DNA of 64,000 nucleotides, taken from assembly GCA_022495005.1 (NCBI GenBank), contig JAGYXB010001793.1:2914001-2978000 (forward strand), given 5' to 3'. The DNA comes from Rhyacophila brunnea. Taxonomy: Eukaryota; Arthropoda; Insecta; Trichoptera; Rhyacophilidae. Shown here piece by piece: positions 23,935 to 35,500 of the stretch (positions are counted from its first letter, which is position 1; each line of letters starts with the position of its first letter). The notes beneath the pieces were generated by a model. It searched no databases. It worked only from the letters and a program-made list of their open reading frames with translations, and was not told the DNA's origin. The position numbers and the translations under genes were made by a program.

Positions 23935-24480
23935 GGATTCAAACCAATTTAAACTGAAATCGGTTAACCGGGCTACCAAACGTTTCTAAACTAACCGAAA
24001 ACCGGGTAATTTTACGCGGTTAATCGACCAAATTTTTAGTAGGTTTTGTACGAACAAAAAAATAGAATTATGTAAAAAGACATCGCGGTATGACAACATG
24101 TAAAATATGACCTAGTTACTAAATTTGTTTAGTACCCAGCAATAAACTCTTAATCCTTATTATTATTGCTGAGAGATATTTAACAATAAAACCTTTTTAA
24201 AAAGAAAATAGAATATCCCCAAAAACCAACTACTTATTTAGCTAAGTGCAGTTTCTTACTCAAAAAAAAGCCAACTTATTATTACTTATATAGATAGCTT
24301 CTAGCTATGTATGTATTATTTTAACTGATATACTATGAATTGACATACAAATTGAAAGTATAAGTATTTTAATATGCAACATATTTTTTTTAATCTGACG
24401 GTTTAAACCAGTTAACCGGTATTCACAAAATAACGCTAACCGGAGGGTATTTTCCCCCGGTTAATTGGATACCGTAATCC
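23935..24480. mobile_element. Possible hAT-like non-autonomous element
   Basis: Inverted subterminal text: left 'ggattcaaaccaatttaaac' with 'ggttaaccggg', right (complement) 'ggattacggtatccaattaa' with 'ccggggg'. GGTTAACCGG-type motifs recur at both ends. Flanks AAGGTAAA and AAGGGTAC agree at 5 of 8 positions, consistent with but not proof of an 8-bp target duplication. Confidence 0.4.
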
Positions 24481-24729
24481 AAGGGTACCTACCTAAGTTA
24501 TGCGCGACAATTAATATTAGTATTTTTGAGTGAATACCGAAAATAATATGATATTAAATAAAAGCTATTAGTTATACCAACGTACTCAGGTGAATTTTGA
24601 TAGTGTGAATGCAATGAGATAACTCTGAGTGCTCTTTTGTATTTGATACATAGTAGACGTCGAAGCTCAAACTGAAGCGTCTTTTATAATCTGGAAGACA
24701 AATGCTCATAACTTCTGTACACTGCTGGG

Positions 24730-24990
24730 TTCATCCTTTACTCCCGTCCAAGTGTACGTGGGCAAGACGTTTCCAGTCGAAAGATAACATTCAAGTTGGG
24801 GAGTGGCGGGAAATAAAAGACCCCGGGTAATGTAAGACGCTCATTAAATATAACACAAAGGTATACACAAAGTTTTGTGCACTGAATTATCTCGACCCTC
24901 TGAATGAGTAATTTAATATATTTTTTAACATCTTTCACAATGAAAGCGCATTTACTCTCCTTGGGGTATAAATGTATTCGCCCATTAAGG
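24730..24990. other. GC-richer non-repetitive island
   Basis: Contains 'gtccaagtgtacgtgggcaa' and 'ggggagtggcgggaaataaa', distinct from all repeats seen. A 66-codon minus-strand frame crosses it but carries no recognisable motif, so I leave it uncalled. Candidate conserved element. Confidence 0.25.
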
Positions 24991-25289
24991 ACGTCGTAAA
25001 TATATTAAATTTGATAAGAATGATAATTATTACGGTTGTGTGGTACTGAATTCTTTTATGATAAAATTATGCGTCATTGAATTTTATGCAGTTTTGTTTA
25101 TTATCTTAAGGTAATGAATTAACAACTCTTATAAACAAAATTTATGAGATGCAATACAAACCTAACTAAAAAAAACAATGCATTATAAAAAAAAACATGG
25201 TTATAGCATTGTTTTTGTATTAGCTTCAAAACTATATTTACTTCACATAATACTATAGCTTTCTAATCTGATGTAGATCTCGGCCGCAT

Positions 25290-25500
25290 TACAAAAAAAA
25301 AAAAATTAGCGGACGTTAGCCACTTTTTAATCTATTAAGTCCATGCCATTCTGTGGGTCCAAACACACATAAAAAATAACATGTAGATTTACCAAACCTG
25401 GGATTTGGACCCAGAATTCGAACCCGACACCCACAACTTTGGAAATAGATACGTTACCACTAAGAAATTGTGCACATGCAATTAATTCTTAAATTCAAAT
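25290..25500 (-). mobile_element. tRNA-derived SINE, decayed
   Basis: On the minus strand 'cttagtggtaacgtatctat' fits an A box and 'gtgtcgggttcgaattctgg' contains a strong B box (GGGTTCGAATTC) about 40 bases later. The 3' side holds 'tgtgtttggacccacagaat' and ends in a long T run on this strand's complement (poly-A at 25291-25305). It is related to the fragment at 11590-11726. Confidence 0.65.
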
Positions 25501-25602
25501 TTCTAAGATATACCACACCTTTACATCATAGTATATAGTTATTAGCACTGATACAATGACAAAACATAAGTTATCATTTACGAAGATGATGTATTTAGGT
25601 TA

Positions 25603-26064
25603 TTACAACGTTTTTATTAGCTCGTATTCTTATTTGTCCGGTGGTTGTTTGTCCGGTACAAATCTTGCAATCGATTTTTAACTAACTTCCCAACTAGCTA
25701 GACATTTGAAACTTTTAGAATAATCAGAACACAATGCCAATGCATTATTTTAATACTTTTAGCCATCTTTAAGAAGAATTGAATTTTCAGTTAATTCTGT
25801 TTTGTATGGAAAGTTATTTGAGAAAAATCCGTAAAAAGTAAAAGACTATTATTGGTTGCTAAGTGGGTCCTAGCAACTAAATTATTAATATATACGTGCG
25901 TTACTATGGAAATCAAAATGAAATGTCAAAATTACATTTCAGTATTCTATATTTGTTTGTTTTTTATTTACTTCATGTCAAGTACAAGTTTGAGCATATT
26001 GAGCATAATAATTCAACAGAAAATTTAAAAACGTTGTATATAAAAAGTTATTTTTATCTTGTAA
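25603..26064 (-). mobile_element. Repeat family A, copy 4
   Basis: Nearly complete: begins TTACAACGTTTTTATTAGCTC, ends with ACGTTGTATATAAAAAGTTA and CTTGTAA. Both flanks read TTA immediately outside the element, a hint of a 3-bp target duplication. It shares the 'gagcatattgagcataataa' variant with copies 5 and 7. A short open frame over its right half is a by-product of the repeat. Confidence 0.85.
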
Positions 26065-26199
26065 TTATATTAAGTATCATTGATCATGATCTCTTTTCAG
26101 CATGTAGGTATTTAAATATATTATGTGGTAGTAGTAAGTATAATTGGTGATAAACTATCAAATTCTATAAGATGTATAAAATTAATTAGATATGCGAAT

Positions 26200-26472
26200 C
26201 AGTTTTGTATGAAAAGTTATTTCGGAAGAAATCCTTAATCCAATCCACTATTATTGGTTGCTAAGTGGGTGGTCCTTGCAACTAAATTATTAATATATAC
26301 GTGCGTTACTATGGAAATCAAAATGACATTTCAGTATTCCATATTTTGTTGTTTGTTTGTTTTTTATTTACTTCATATCAAGTACAAATTTGAGCATATC
26401 GAGCATATCGAGCATAATAATTCAACAGAAATTTGAAAACGTTGTATATAAAAAGTTATTTTTATCCTGTAA
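26200..26472 (-). mobile_element. Repeat family A, copy 5 (truncated), tandem to copy 4
   Basis: Begins inside the element at 'agttttgtatgaaaagttat' and runs to the end 'tttttatcctgtaa'. It carries a small internal triplication, 'gagcatatc' x2 plus 'gagcata', at 26391-26417. It lies 135 bp from copy 4 in the same orientation. Confidence 0.85.
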
Positions 26473-26479
26473 ATATTTT

Positions 26480-28400
26480 TATCATTGTTTTGTATTTGAT
26501 ATCCTAAGTTTCCTCGTGAATATTATAAAATATCACCTTCATTTCTCTGGATATCTCAAGAAAACGCAAAACAGCGAGTGCGTTAGGTAGATACCTATTT
26601 GGATTTTTAATATTTTATATACGCTTACGTACGAATAAACTACGCTTTGATATTTGATTTAAAAATAATATTTACAGTGATAATGAAATGAATTGTTACT
26701 GATTTATTGAATTGTTTTTAAATACAATTTTTGCTTATTTTTGTAAAAGTTTTATAAACTGAAACATAATAATATTAACTTATTAGGAAAATATTATATT
26801 GATATACGCACCGGGCATATAAATGGATACCATCGACATTATCAATCATTCTCTGAACATATTTTTTGTATTGAAAATATTCCATCAACTAACGCAGAAG
26901 TCTGGTTTAAAGGCAGACAATCTATTCACGAATAGTTAAAATAAATAAACGATATACAGTCAATGTTAACAAATGGGCATACATTGAGAACTACGCGTGT
27001 GGGATGCTTCCAATATAATTTTGATATCCAAAGTCACCCAGTTGGTCTACGGCTTATCTATAATGGAATGAAAATATCTGAAATTGTTTGACACACCCAT
27101 TCTTCACTACCACTTTAGTTTATTGACCGTTAAGGCAATTTCCTCTTAAGTCGCATTGTTACTTTGATTATTGTGTGGGAATAATATGTCACAGTGAGAA
27201 TAATCAGAGACAATTCTATTTTGAATGAGAAAACAATTGATATTTTAGATAGTTTAATTGTTTTAATCTGACATAATCCCATTTATTCGTTCATTACGGC
27301 CATTGACAACGTTAAACGCGTAGGATTTAAAAAAATCACTTCAATGTAATGTTATCTTTAAATTTAATAGATTTTCACTAAAACGAATTCATTTATAAAC
27401 TTTCTCAGAATATTTGTTAATTAAATGACAATTTATTTTACAATATTGAATTTTACCACAGTACAAAACTACACATTACGAATTTGGTTTTTTTTTTAAA
27501 TCAATAACATAACTCAGTGTTTACATTATCGTTTAAGTTATAACATTAATAAAATAATTTAGAAGGTGAATTGAATATTTTTATTTTTTTAATGTATCTT
27601 TTATTTGAGATTTCTTAGACCATTATTATTTATACAGTTAAATATTATTAATAAGTAATAACACAATTGTTAGACGAGTAAAATAAAAGATTTTATGACT
27701 TCTCTTTTATTGGTAGATACCTATTTAAGAAACACAACATATTATTTTATATGTATTTGATAATGATATACAATTCGAAATATCTTTTACTTAAAATTAT
27801 TGGATTTAATTCAGTGGAATTATTAAATTATGTTTATACTAGAATCTTTACAAGTATAAGTATTGACTTATTATTATATAATGACTGCGGATGTTTTAGC
27901 GTTAATCTACTGAATCAAAATATATATATTCCCTGATTCCAACTTACATCATTTACAATAGGTACACGTACCGTTATGACATGGCAGCCACTATTTTCTA
28001 AGAGCAGCCATGCCTATTTGGTCGTAGCCCTATTAATAGATTTATAAAAATATTATAACAATATACAGTCACCTTATTGACATCTAAAATATTATAATAA
28101 GTATTATAATGTGCCTGAGTCTTATACACTTAGCAAACGATTGCATCAACCCCGTGGGTATTATAATTCATTGATTTATACCCCGCTACGGTAACCTATG
28201 CAAGTTGAATCATAATTTATATTAATATTCCATTATATACCAAGTACCCGAATTATCTGATCTGCAAGTTCAAGAAACGGTTAAATTACTTCGCGTACAG
28301 AAGTCGGAGTCAAAGTCATGAGTCCTGAAGCTCGTGTACTGATAATTGATAATGAAAACTATGTAAATAAGTGTTGTCTACTCGTAGTATTAAAACTCTT
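26480..28400. other. AT-rich interval without supported features
   Basis: Very AT-rich; open frames are low-complexity and unsupported. 'catggc...gccatg' near 27985-28010 is a short fold only. Confidence 0.5.
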
Positions 28401-28409
28401 ATTTATTTA

Positions 28410-28429
28410 AATATATATATATATATATT
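28410..28429. repeat. (AT)n microsatellite
   Basis: About nine to ten uninterrupted AT units. Confidence 0.9.
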
Positions 28430-29509
28430 ATTATTGTAATGTTTTATAGCAAATTCATATTTTGAATTAGTATGTAATACATATAACAATATTATGTATT
28501 ATATAAGTCTAACTTGTAACAGAAGTACTTAGAGATTATTAGTAACGTTGTCATGCATTATTTACCATCAACTGAAAGCGGAATCTCTTGAAAATAAAGG
28601 TAGTAAAGATACATATATACCTAATATATAATTGTTTAAAATAACGCTTTTCCGTTACTAAAAAATAGAAATGGCAATTTACTATGCTGGAAAATTTTGT
28701 GAAGATACCTCGCGTATGAAGTTTACTTCTAATAATTCCCACAATTAATTACAATACATACTATTTATCATAATATTATGTATATGTTTACATGTAGAAA
28801 AAAATATTAATTATAATTTTTAATTGCGCTGATATTTCTCATAAATTAAATATAATGCCTATGTAAATAACTAAGGACTTTGGCAAAATCAAGACATACG
28901 TAATTGGAAATTCACCATTGTATGTTTAAGTTGTTAGTTTATGTAGGGAAAATATTATTATATGCTACTCATATTTTTCATCGCCAATACTTTCTCCGAG
29001 TGAAATAAATATTTATGTAGGTATTTTTAAATAATATACTTAAACAAAGTATTCGTACCTAATAGATAACTGGCATAGATTTAGACATTCGTATGATTAT
29101 CGACCTAGTAGCCCAGTGCCTAAAGCGCATCGAAATGATCATAATATTACGATTATCTCGACTGGAGTATTGGATTTCCGGTATGTCGAGCATATATGAA
29201 AATTCGATTGATAATAGTCGAGAGTTTGACCTAAAGCCTCAAGACCAAGATTATCGGTGATTATCGAGTTATCGCGTACAAGCTTTCATTCAATATTTAT
29301 AACAAGTATAATGTAACGCAATAAAAACTTAGGCTTGTTATTTTTACGACCTTTATTTGCCAAAATACAAAGTGGACCTGAGAACTTTTGTTAGGTATTA
29401 TTAAGATATTAAAATACTTATTCAATATAAAGAAAATAATCTCAAACTCAATCGTATACCTACTTAAAATAAAAACAGATTCTATATCATTTGAAATCAT
29501 CTCAAAAAT

Positions 29510-29595
29510 CTTGAAAAAAATACGACGCTGGACAGGACTTGAACTCGTATCCATCGGATTTTGACTGATTATTCAACCGTATTCTGATAATTACA
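29510..29595 (-). repeat. tRNA-like SINE remnant
   Basis: On the minus strand 'gatacgagttcaagtcctgt' contains a B box match (GTTCAAGTC), and 'agaatacggttgaataatca' upstream may be an A box. 'gcgtcgtatttttttcaaga' follows, as after the tRNA-like block of family B. No functional tRNA fold is apparent. Confidence 0.45.
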
Positions 29596-30439
29596 ATGGA
29601 ATTAACTTTTAGTTATAGGTATAAATGAACCGCATTACAAATTTTGCTAATAATATCGACTGTCTTTTGTGGTATAAATTATGGTACTATTAATATTTAC
29701 TTAGCTTGATTACTAGGCAGTGTCAATCTTCAAAATATAATAAACTATGTTTTTATTCAATGAATAATGAAGACATGAGAATTTAACAATCTTTATTCCA
29801 CATGAAAAAGCAAGTTGACTGGAATTCTCAAATATTGTTCATAATTATTCGTTGTATTAATATAGTTTTTTAAAAACACATTTATCAGATATTTAATAAT
29901 ATTTTGATACATACAAACATACACGCAATATATTTAATTGTATTATTTTAGTCACTATCGTTTCGTGAAAATGTTTTTATTTGACCAATGAAAAGCCATA
30001 AAATTAAATTCGTTTTTACGTAGCAAATGATCATCTACCATTAAGAAATAAAAGGGTTTTGACAGATAAGAGAGCGTGGAAAGAGGGAGAGGGTCGCAAC
30101 GGTTCATTTTGTTAGGGCTATGGATCCTTCAAATATTTTGATGGATTAATTAAAATTTACGTAAATATTTTGTTAAATGATATAATATCATAATAGTTTT
30201 TTCGGTTGCCACCGAGTGGCAGTGTATTCTTTTTCACTTTTTTCAATGTAAGTACTACATAATAATAATAATATATTATACAATAATGTACTTTTACAAT
30301 AAATATCTGATATCGGACTAGAGATCCGATAAGCAGAAAAAATAACAATAATGACGCATAAAAACAACAAAAATTGTATAAATTTGACACAATTATATAA
30401 ATTGATATGTATTATGTCAATTGATATATACTCGTATCA

Positions 30440-30760
30440 TGTCAGGATCACCAGGCACCGATAGCAAGGGCTGTGCGGCTGGTCAATGCACTGCCTAGAT
30501 ATGTAGACAATGCATTATGTATCCCTTTTTTAATTCTATTTTATTGTTTAATTTAAATTTTCTTTTGAATTACTCTAGTTTTTTTATTTTATTTCTTTTC
30601 TATAAAATTATTTTTAAGTTATACTTTTTTCTCTACGTTGTTATTTCTCTAGTTCATTTACTTGTCTTTTTTATTCTAAATGTCATGTTGTGAACGTTTT
30701 GAATTAATAATTTGTTAGGTGTTCAATGTGTCTTTTTTTAATAAATGAATATGAAATGAC
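30440..30760 (+). pseudogene. LINE ORF2 extreme C-terminus and 3' UTR, decayed
   Basis: One frame reads QDHQAPIARAVRLVNALPRY then VDNALCI. The pattern 'P-IAR-A---N-L' is what I recall at the C-termini of CR1/jockey-type ORF2 proteins. A T-rich stretch then runs to 'aataaatgaatatgaaatga' near 30750. No other domain is present. Assignment is moderate. Confidence 0.45.
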
Positions 30761-30884
30761 TCGGAATGACTAAAAATATATGCGGAATGGTGCCATTTTA
30801 TTTTTTACACATTTCATCCATTTAATTAATACGTCAATGAATACAAAACACATTCACTAATACAGGCGTACTATACTAGCATCC

Positions 30885-31060
30885 CTAGTTTTAGTTTGTT
30901 TGCCCATGGTTTCGTCGATAAGAGCGGCATTCCAGTCCAGGGTGGACGAGGGCGATGGCGGAGTATCGCAGTGGCGGCGCTGGCCCGCCCGCTAATCCTC
31001 CGGGTGACATGCCTTTCACATTAGCTACCGACGAGGACCGATAAAGATTATTGTTGGCAG
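30885..31060. other. GC-rich patch next to an RT fragment
   Basis: High GC with 'gtggcggcgctggcccgccc' and an open minus-strand frame of 140 codons (30891-31313) containing SPGGLAGGPAPPLRYS. That frame overlaps the reverse-transcriptase frame on the opposite strand, and its distal half is AT-driven. I treat it as part of a decayed retroelement rather than a gene. The source element is not identified. Confidence 0.35.
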
Positions 31061-31239
31061 TCATACGAGTGCACGTTTCTTCAATATTAATCATGCCCTG
31101 CATCAGTGTTTGTACATAGTGACGCGAAGCGATGAAAGTGTCACAGCTATGCATATTATCAACTAACACCATATTGATTCTGTATTTAAAAAAACTATTA
31201 TTACACTGCATTTTCCTATAATCACGCATTGGATAATAT

Positions 31240-31545
31240 ACAAAATATGTAAAAATATCGACACCAACACAAATTTTGTCATTAACAGCAAACGAATCGA
31301 ACGTGTGACCCATTATAAATATTTAGGTACCTACATGGGTCAATGAGAAATGGGACCAGTCTCAGGAAATAAAAACTAGAATTGAGATCGCAACGAGTGC
31401 CTTTCTCAAAATGAGACGTCTCTTTAGCAATCGAGACCCTAACCTAGGTCTGAGACTGCGTATGGTACGTTGTTATGTTCTCTCAATTCTTTTCTATGAT
31501 ATGGAAGTATGGACGCCAAACCAAGAGATGTCACGGAGACTATGA
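31240..31545 (+). pseudogene. RTE-like LINE reverse-transcriptase fragment
   Basis: The frame gives FVINSKRIERVTHYKYLGTY, then after a one-base shift near 31340 NEKWDQSQEIKTRIEIATSA, FLKMRRLFSNRDPNLGLRLR and MVRCYVLSILFYDMEVWTP, ending at TGA 31543-31545. YKYLGT, QEI..RIEIA..AFLKM and VRCYV.S.L.Y..E.WT are hallmark strings of the RT thumb region of the 'endonuclease-reverse transcriptase' LINEs common in insects. Both ends are missing and the frame is broken. The MITE at 31606 lies 60 bp downstream. Confidence 0.8.
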
Positions 31546-31605
31546 CATGAAAAAAAGGGAGAACATACACATTCATTCAAGAGTACCTACAATTAAGTAT
31601 ACCAA

Positions 31606-31910
31606 TGGGTCTATTCTATAATTATCGACTGCTAAAGTGATAAATAGTATCAAACTTAGGGTAGGTTTGTATCAAAGTATTAGCACTTATTGTAACAATT
31701 ACAATACGTTGGTTTTTATTGTTGCAATAAGTGCTATATTTTAACAGCAGCAAGATAGGTGTGTTAAAATATGGCACTTATTGCAATAATAAAAACCAAC
31801 TTAGTGTAATTGTTAGAATAAGTGTTAATATTTTGATACGAACCTACCCTAAGTTTGATAATATTTATCACTTTATCACTTTAGCGGTCGATAAGTATAG
31901 AATAGACCCA
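31606..31910. mobile_element. Fold-back MITE family C, copy 1, with 3-bp target duplication
   Basis: Two near-complementary arms of about 140 bp (31606-31746 and 31763-31910) surround a 16-base loop. The ends are TGGGTCTATTCTATA and TATAGAATAGACCCA. CAA flanks both sides (31603-31605, 31911-31913). The whole element can fold into a single long hairpin, with 'gcaataagtgc' and 'taccctaagtttgat' in the arms. No coding capacity. Superfamily not assigned, since a 3-bp duplication fits several. Confidence 0.92.
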
Positions 31911-32029
31911 CAAGTGAGTTAAGTGGATGATATCTTACGAATTTATTTAAAAATACGTCTACTGAACTCACGCTTTCGCAAGTGGAAAATGTCAATTAAG
32001 CATCGTAAAGAGCGGGTACAAAGTCGCCT

Positions 32030-32190
32030 TCCTTTACCGCTTCGCTCCACTCTGTACAGACGCTATAGATACTCCTGCGCGGGTGGTGGTGGGCGAGTCT
32101 AGGCGCTACCGAACGCTCGGGTGACAACTCTGACAGCTGGCGGGCAGTGGACAGCGCCACGGAAACGGAAGCTGCATATTATAATGTTCA
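32030..32190. promoter_or_regulatory. GC-rich island, candidate promoter or 5' exon
   Basis: A sharp GC rise with CpGs ('ctgcgcgggtggtggtgggc', 'acagcgccacggaaacggaa') in AT-rich flanks. An initiator-like TCAGTC lies just after it near 32190. No long reading frame and no repeat match. Promoter or first non-coding exon is a reasonable but unproven reading. Confidence 0.35.
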
Positions 32191-32419
32191 GTCAATAGGA
32201 ATTCATGCGAGATTATCGGCTTGTCAACGAATCATGTGTCAAATACACACATCGGCCCACGCCTTTATTATATGTATATCTAATTAAAAACAGATCATAA
32301 CTTCTGTTAATGATTAATATTGATTAAATATTTTTTTTATTGTTATTCAATACTGAGTATGCTTACACAAAAATTAAGAATGTTAGATTATTAATATTGA
32401 ATAAACATAATTTTGAAAA

Positions 32420-32490
32420 ACTTCAGAAAAATACTGGGATTCAAACGCACACCATTCACAGTTCTTTGACTAATTTATCTGAGGTTTCAA
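32420..32490 (-). repeat. tRNA-like SINE remnant
   Basis: On the minus strand 'ggtgtgcgtttgaatcccag' contains a B box match (GTTTGAATCC), followed by 'tatttttctgaagtttttca', similar to text after other tRNA-like blocks here. The A box is weak. Confidence 0.4.
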
Positions 32491-32599
32491 ATTTTGCCAT
32501 GCAAATACTACCAACGTTGTACATAGTAAAATCAAGTAAATGCATATCACTGACATGATTTATAGTTTTCGTTAAGAATTTTTGAGTAACATCATCCCT

Positions 32600-35500
32600 T
32601 CAAATAATGCTGAATGACAGAATTTTAATCAACGCAGATGGCTTAGTTTTTCGATATAGTTAAACAACAACATTTTTTTTATCATACCACATTCAAATTT
32701 TCTGATATTTTTTAGAATTATTAATAACCTGTGATAAAAGATAAACAATACCTCAGAATAAAAACAGATACCTCAGGTTTTTACCTTTATAAATCATTTC
32801 ATGCGTTATGAAATCATGTGACTTCATATATAAAATAGCATTTAATTGCAGCACGTGATTATTTTTCTCGAGTATATTTTTTACACTTTATATATTTTTA
32901 ACTATTTATACCTTCTGATTTTGTATGAATACACGTCATATTTTATTTTATTTTATAGTAGATTTTTGCCAGTACCTTTTTAACTTACTTTAAGCGGCTT
33001 TAGGTTATATCTCTATAGTAACAAAAATATTATTTAAATAGTTACCTACCAGTTTTTTTAAATACATTTTTATTTTAAATGTATTACTACTTTATGGAGG
33101 TGGACTGTGATGAAATATGCTTCAAAATTTACAGCAGTGGAAAACTTTTTAATAGAGGATATTATACTACATATATAATAAATAAGTTATAATATATAAT
33201 GAACATGTATTAGCTGATTGTCCATTCACTGAAAACCTGGATCGTGAAATGAAATTAAAGTTCTGATTTTTTTCTTTTTTTTTCTTTTTGGTCCTGAAAA
33301 AGGAATCTATGCGAAAATAAGTGAGTGTATGCTAATGTATAAAGACAACCAAAACTCAAATTAGAAAAAGGCTTTTTAATATCATTAAAAAAATACCAAT
33401 ACAGTCACGGTTGGACATTATTACTTTAAAAAATATCTTATTACACACATAAAAATGCCTACTCGAAAAACTTATCAATTTGCAGATATATCGAAAGAGA
33501 CTTTAGTACTTATAAATTTTTTATTACACTCTGTTGCGATATCGGAGTTTATATTGGCCGGGTATGTTCTGTCATAAAACCGCCGCGCCGTCCGGTCCGT
33601 CTCAAGTTATGCATACGTTGCCGAGAGATTGTGATTGACATTCAGTAGAGCTTTTAGCTTATGAATTTGACATGTCGGTCTAAACAAAACACATAAAGAT
33701 ATTTGGATAATATTTATGATATCAGTGCGAGATGTGAAAGAATAGTTTGTTGGGTTAATTAGTTTGTTTTTTAGAACTTCCTTAAAACGATGGGAATAAT
33801 AAATCAAACCAGATTTATTACTGATAAATTATTTAATTGCAAATTGGGAAATCTTATTAGTAAACGCAGCAACAGTAATATTATATACACATAACGATAT
33901 GCGATACGCATATTATAATATATTGAAATGTCCATTAGATAAGGTACAATTATTGATAGGTATAACGTTTATTTGGTAATGGTTTCGAAACAAAATTTAA
34001 GTAATTTCTACAATAATTGTAAGATCATTTTTACAGCTATGTTAGGCTTTAATCATATCTTAAGAAAAGTCTATATATAATATTTTATATATATTTTAGT
34101 ATCAACAATACAAAAATCTAAGGCTATAAATTTTGTTACAGTCACAGAGCAATACGATGATTAGTTTAACACAGGTGCACAATTTATAGTGCAAAGTTAC
34201 CTTCTTCGAGTAAGTACTTTTTGTAAGTGTATATGATTTCAATTAACATCGAATCACTTAAGTTCTTAGTGAAGTATACCCGGTTTAAGAATATTTTTAA
34301 TCTAAAATAATTTAAAACGTGACTATCTGAAATAGGTTTTAATTTTCAACTCAATCCTTACAACTACGCATTTATTTTACTACAAAAAACTCTAGATTTA
34401 TTAAATACAAAAATATCTATCCTCTTATTGACATTTCATGACAGGAAATATTATATAGGTACTTATTTCAATAAAGAGTCACTTTTGAACTCAATATTCT
34501 TACTGCTTATAAAGGATTTTAGCATGTCAATACAGTAAAATCGACGAAAACAAACCGATAACCATCTTTAACTCATTAGCATACAAAATTGAAAATTTCC
34601 TAACAAATAATTGAAGCAAGCTAAATTAACAAATTAGACATTAATTATAGAATACAAATAATAGCTATAGTTCAAACAATTTTATTTAGATATGCAATAA
34701 ATATTTATATTTGAAAAATATTATCTGTCCAATACAAAATATACTGTATTATTATAATATGGCAATGTGAATTTTTTTTAAGAATAGGTACACCTAACTG
34801 TATTTACATCAGCTGATGTACACCAATCGTCAACCGTCTACCTTAAATAGAAATTACACGAAACAATCTTTTCTCTATATATTTAGTTTTAGACTACTGT
34901 GTTATTTAATTTTTAAATTTAATTAAAAATCAGTGATGTCAAGCAGTATAATATTATAGTATTTTCGTATACATTTTCTTATCTAAAATGACTCAATGCA
35001 AATTATTGAAAATTTAATTTACTTGCATAGATATATTTTTGTTTTTTATTATTATTTTCTAACAAAAATAATGGATAAAATAGGTGAATATTATTTTTAA
35101 AAAATCAACGTCCAAAATGGTAAGTATATAAATGATTTATTATGAAAGCATACTCATGTACATATTATTATGTCACCGGCATTATTTTGAAGATGAATAA
35201 AATGTAATGATTTTTGCGTCAAATAAGTATGTAGGTACATACTTTAAGTTAATTAATATAGTTTAAAGTCAGAGCTCGCATTCAGAAACCGGCATTTTAT
35301 TCTACAGCAGACTAACTTCGCACCCGATGTGTACTTCAATAGATACAACACTTTTACGGGCGTCGTAAATTTTTTTCAAACTTTTTTACAACAGCTTTAT
35401 GTTAATATTACCCAACTGGTATTTTAATCAGTCAAGAAGACTTACTTATGAAGTCCAAGCACATAAAAAATCTTATAAGATATCACCAAATTAATATTTA

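Noticed and set aside
25896..26590. Three plus-strand open frames of 60-84 codons
   Set aside because: The first two and the start of the third fall within family A repeat copies and are not preserved in other copies, so they are by-products of a non-coding repeat.
29100..29185. A-box-like string 'cctagtagcccagtgcctaa' suggesting a tRNA-derived element
   Set aside because: No B box at the right distance and no second copy in the window.
30891..31313. 140-codon open frame on the minus strand
   Set aside because: The distal half is AT-rich and lies opposite a clear reverse-transcriptase frame; the GC-rich half shows only low-complexity Gly/Pro/Ala text. It is better explained as antisense of a decayed retroelement.
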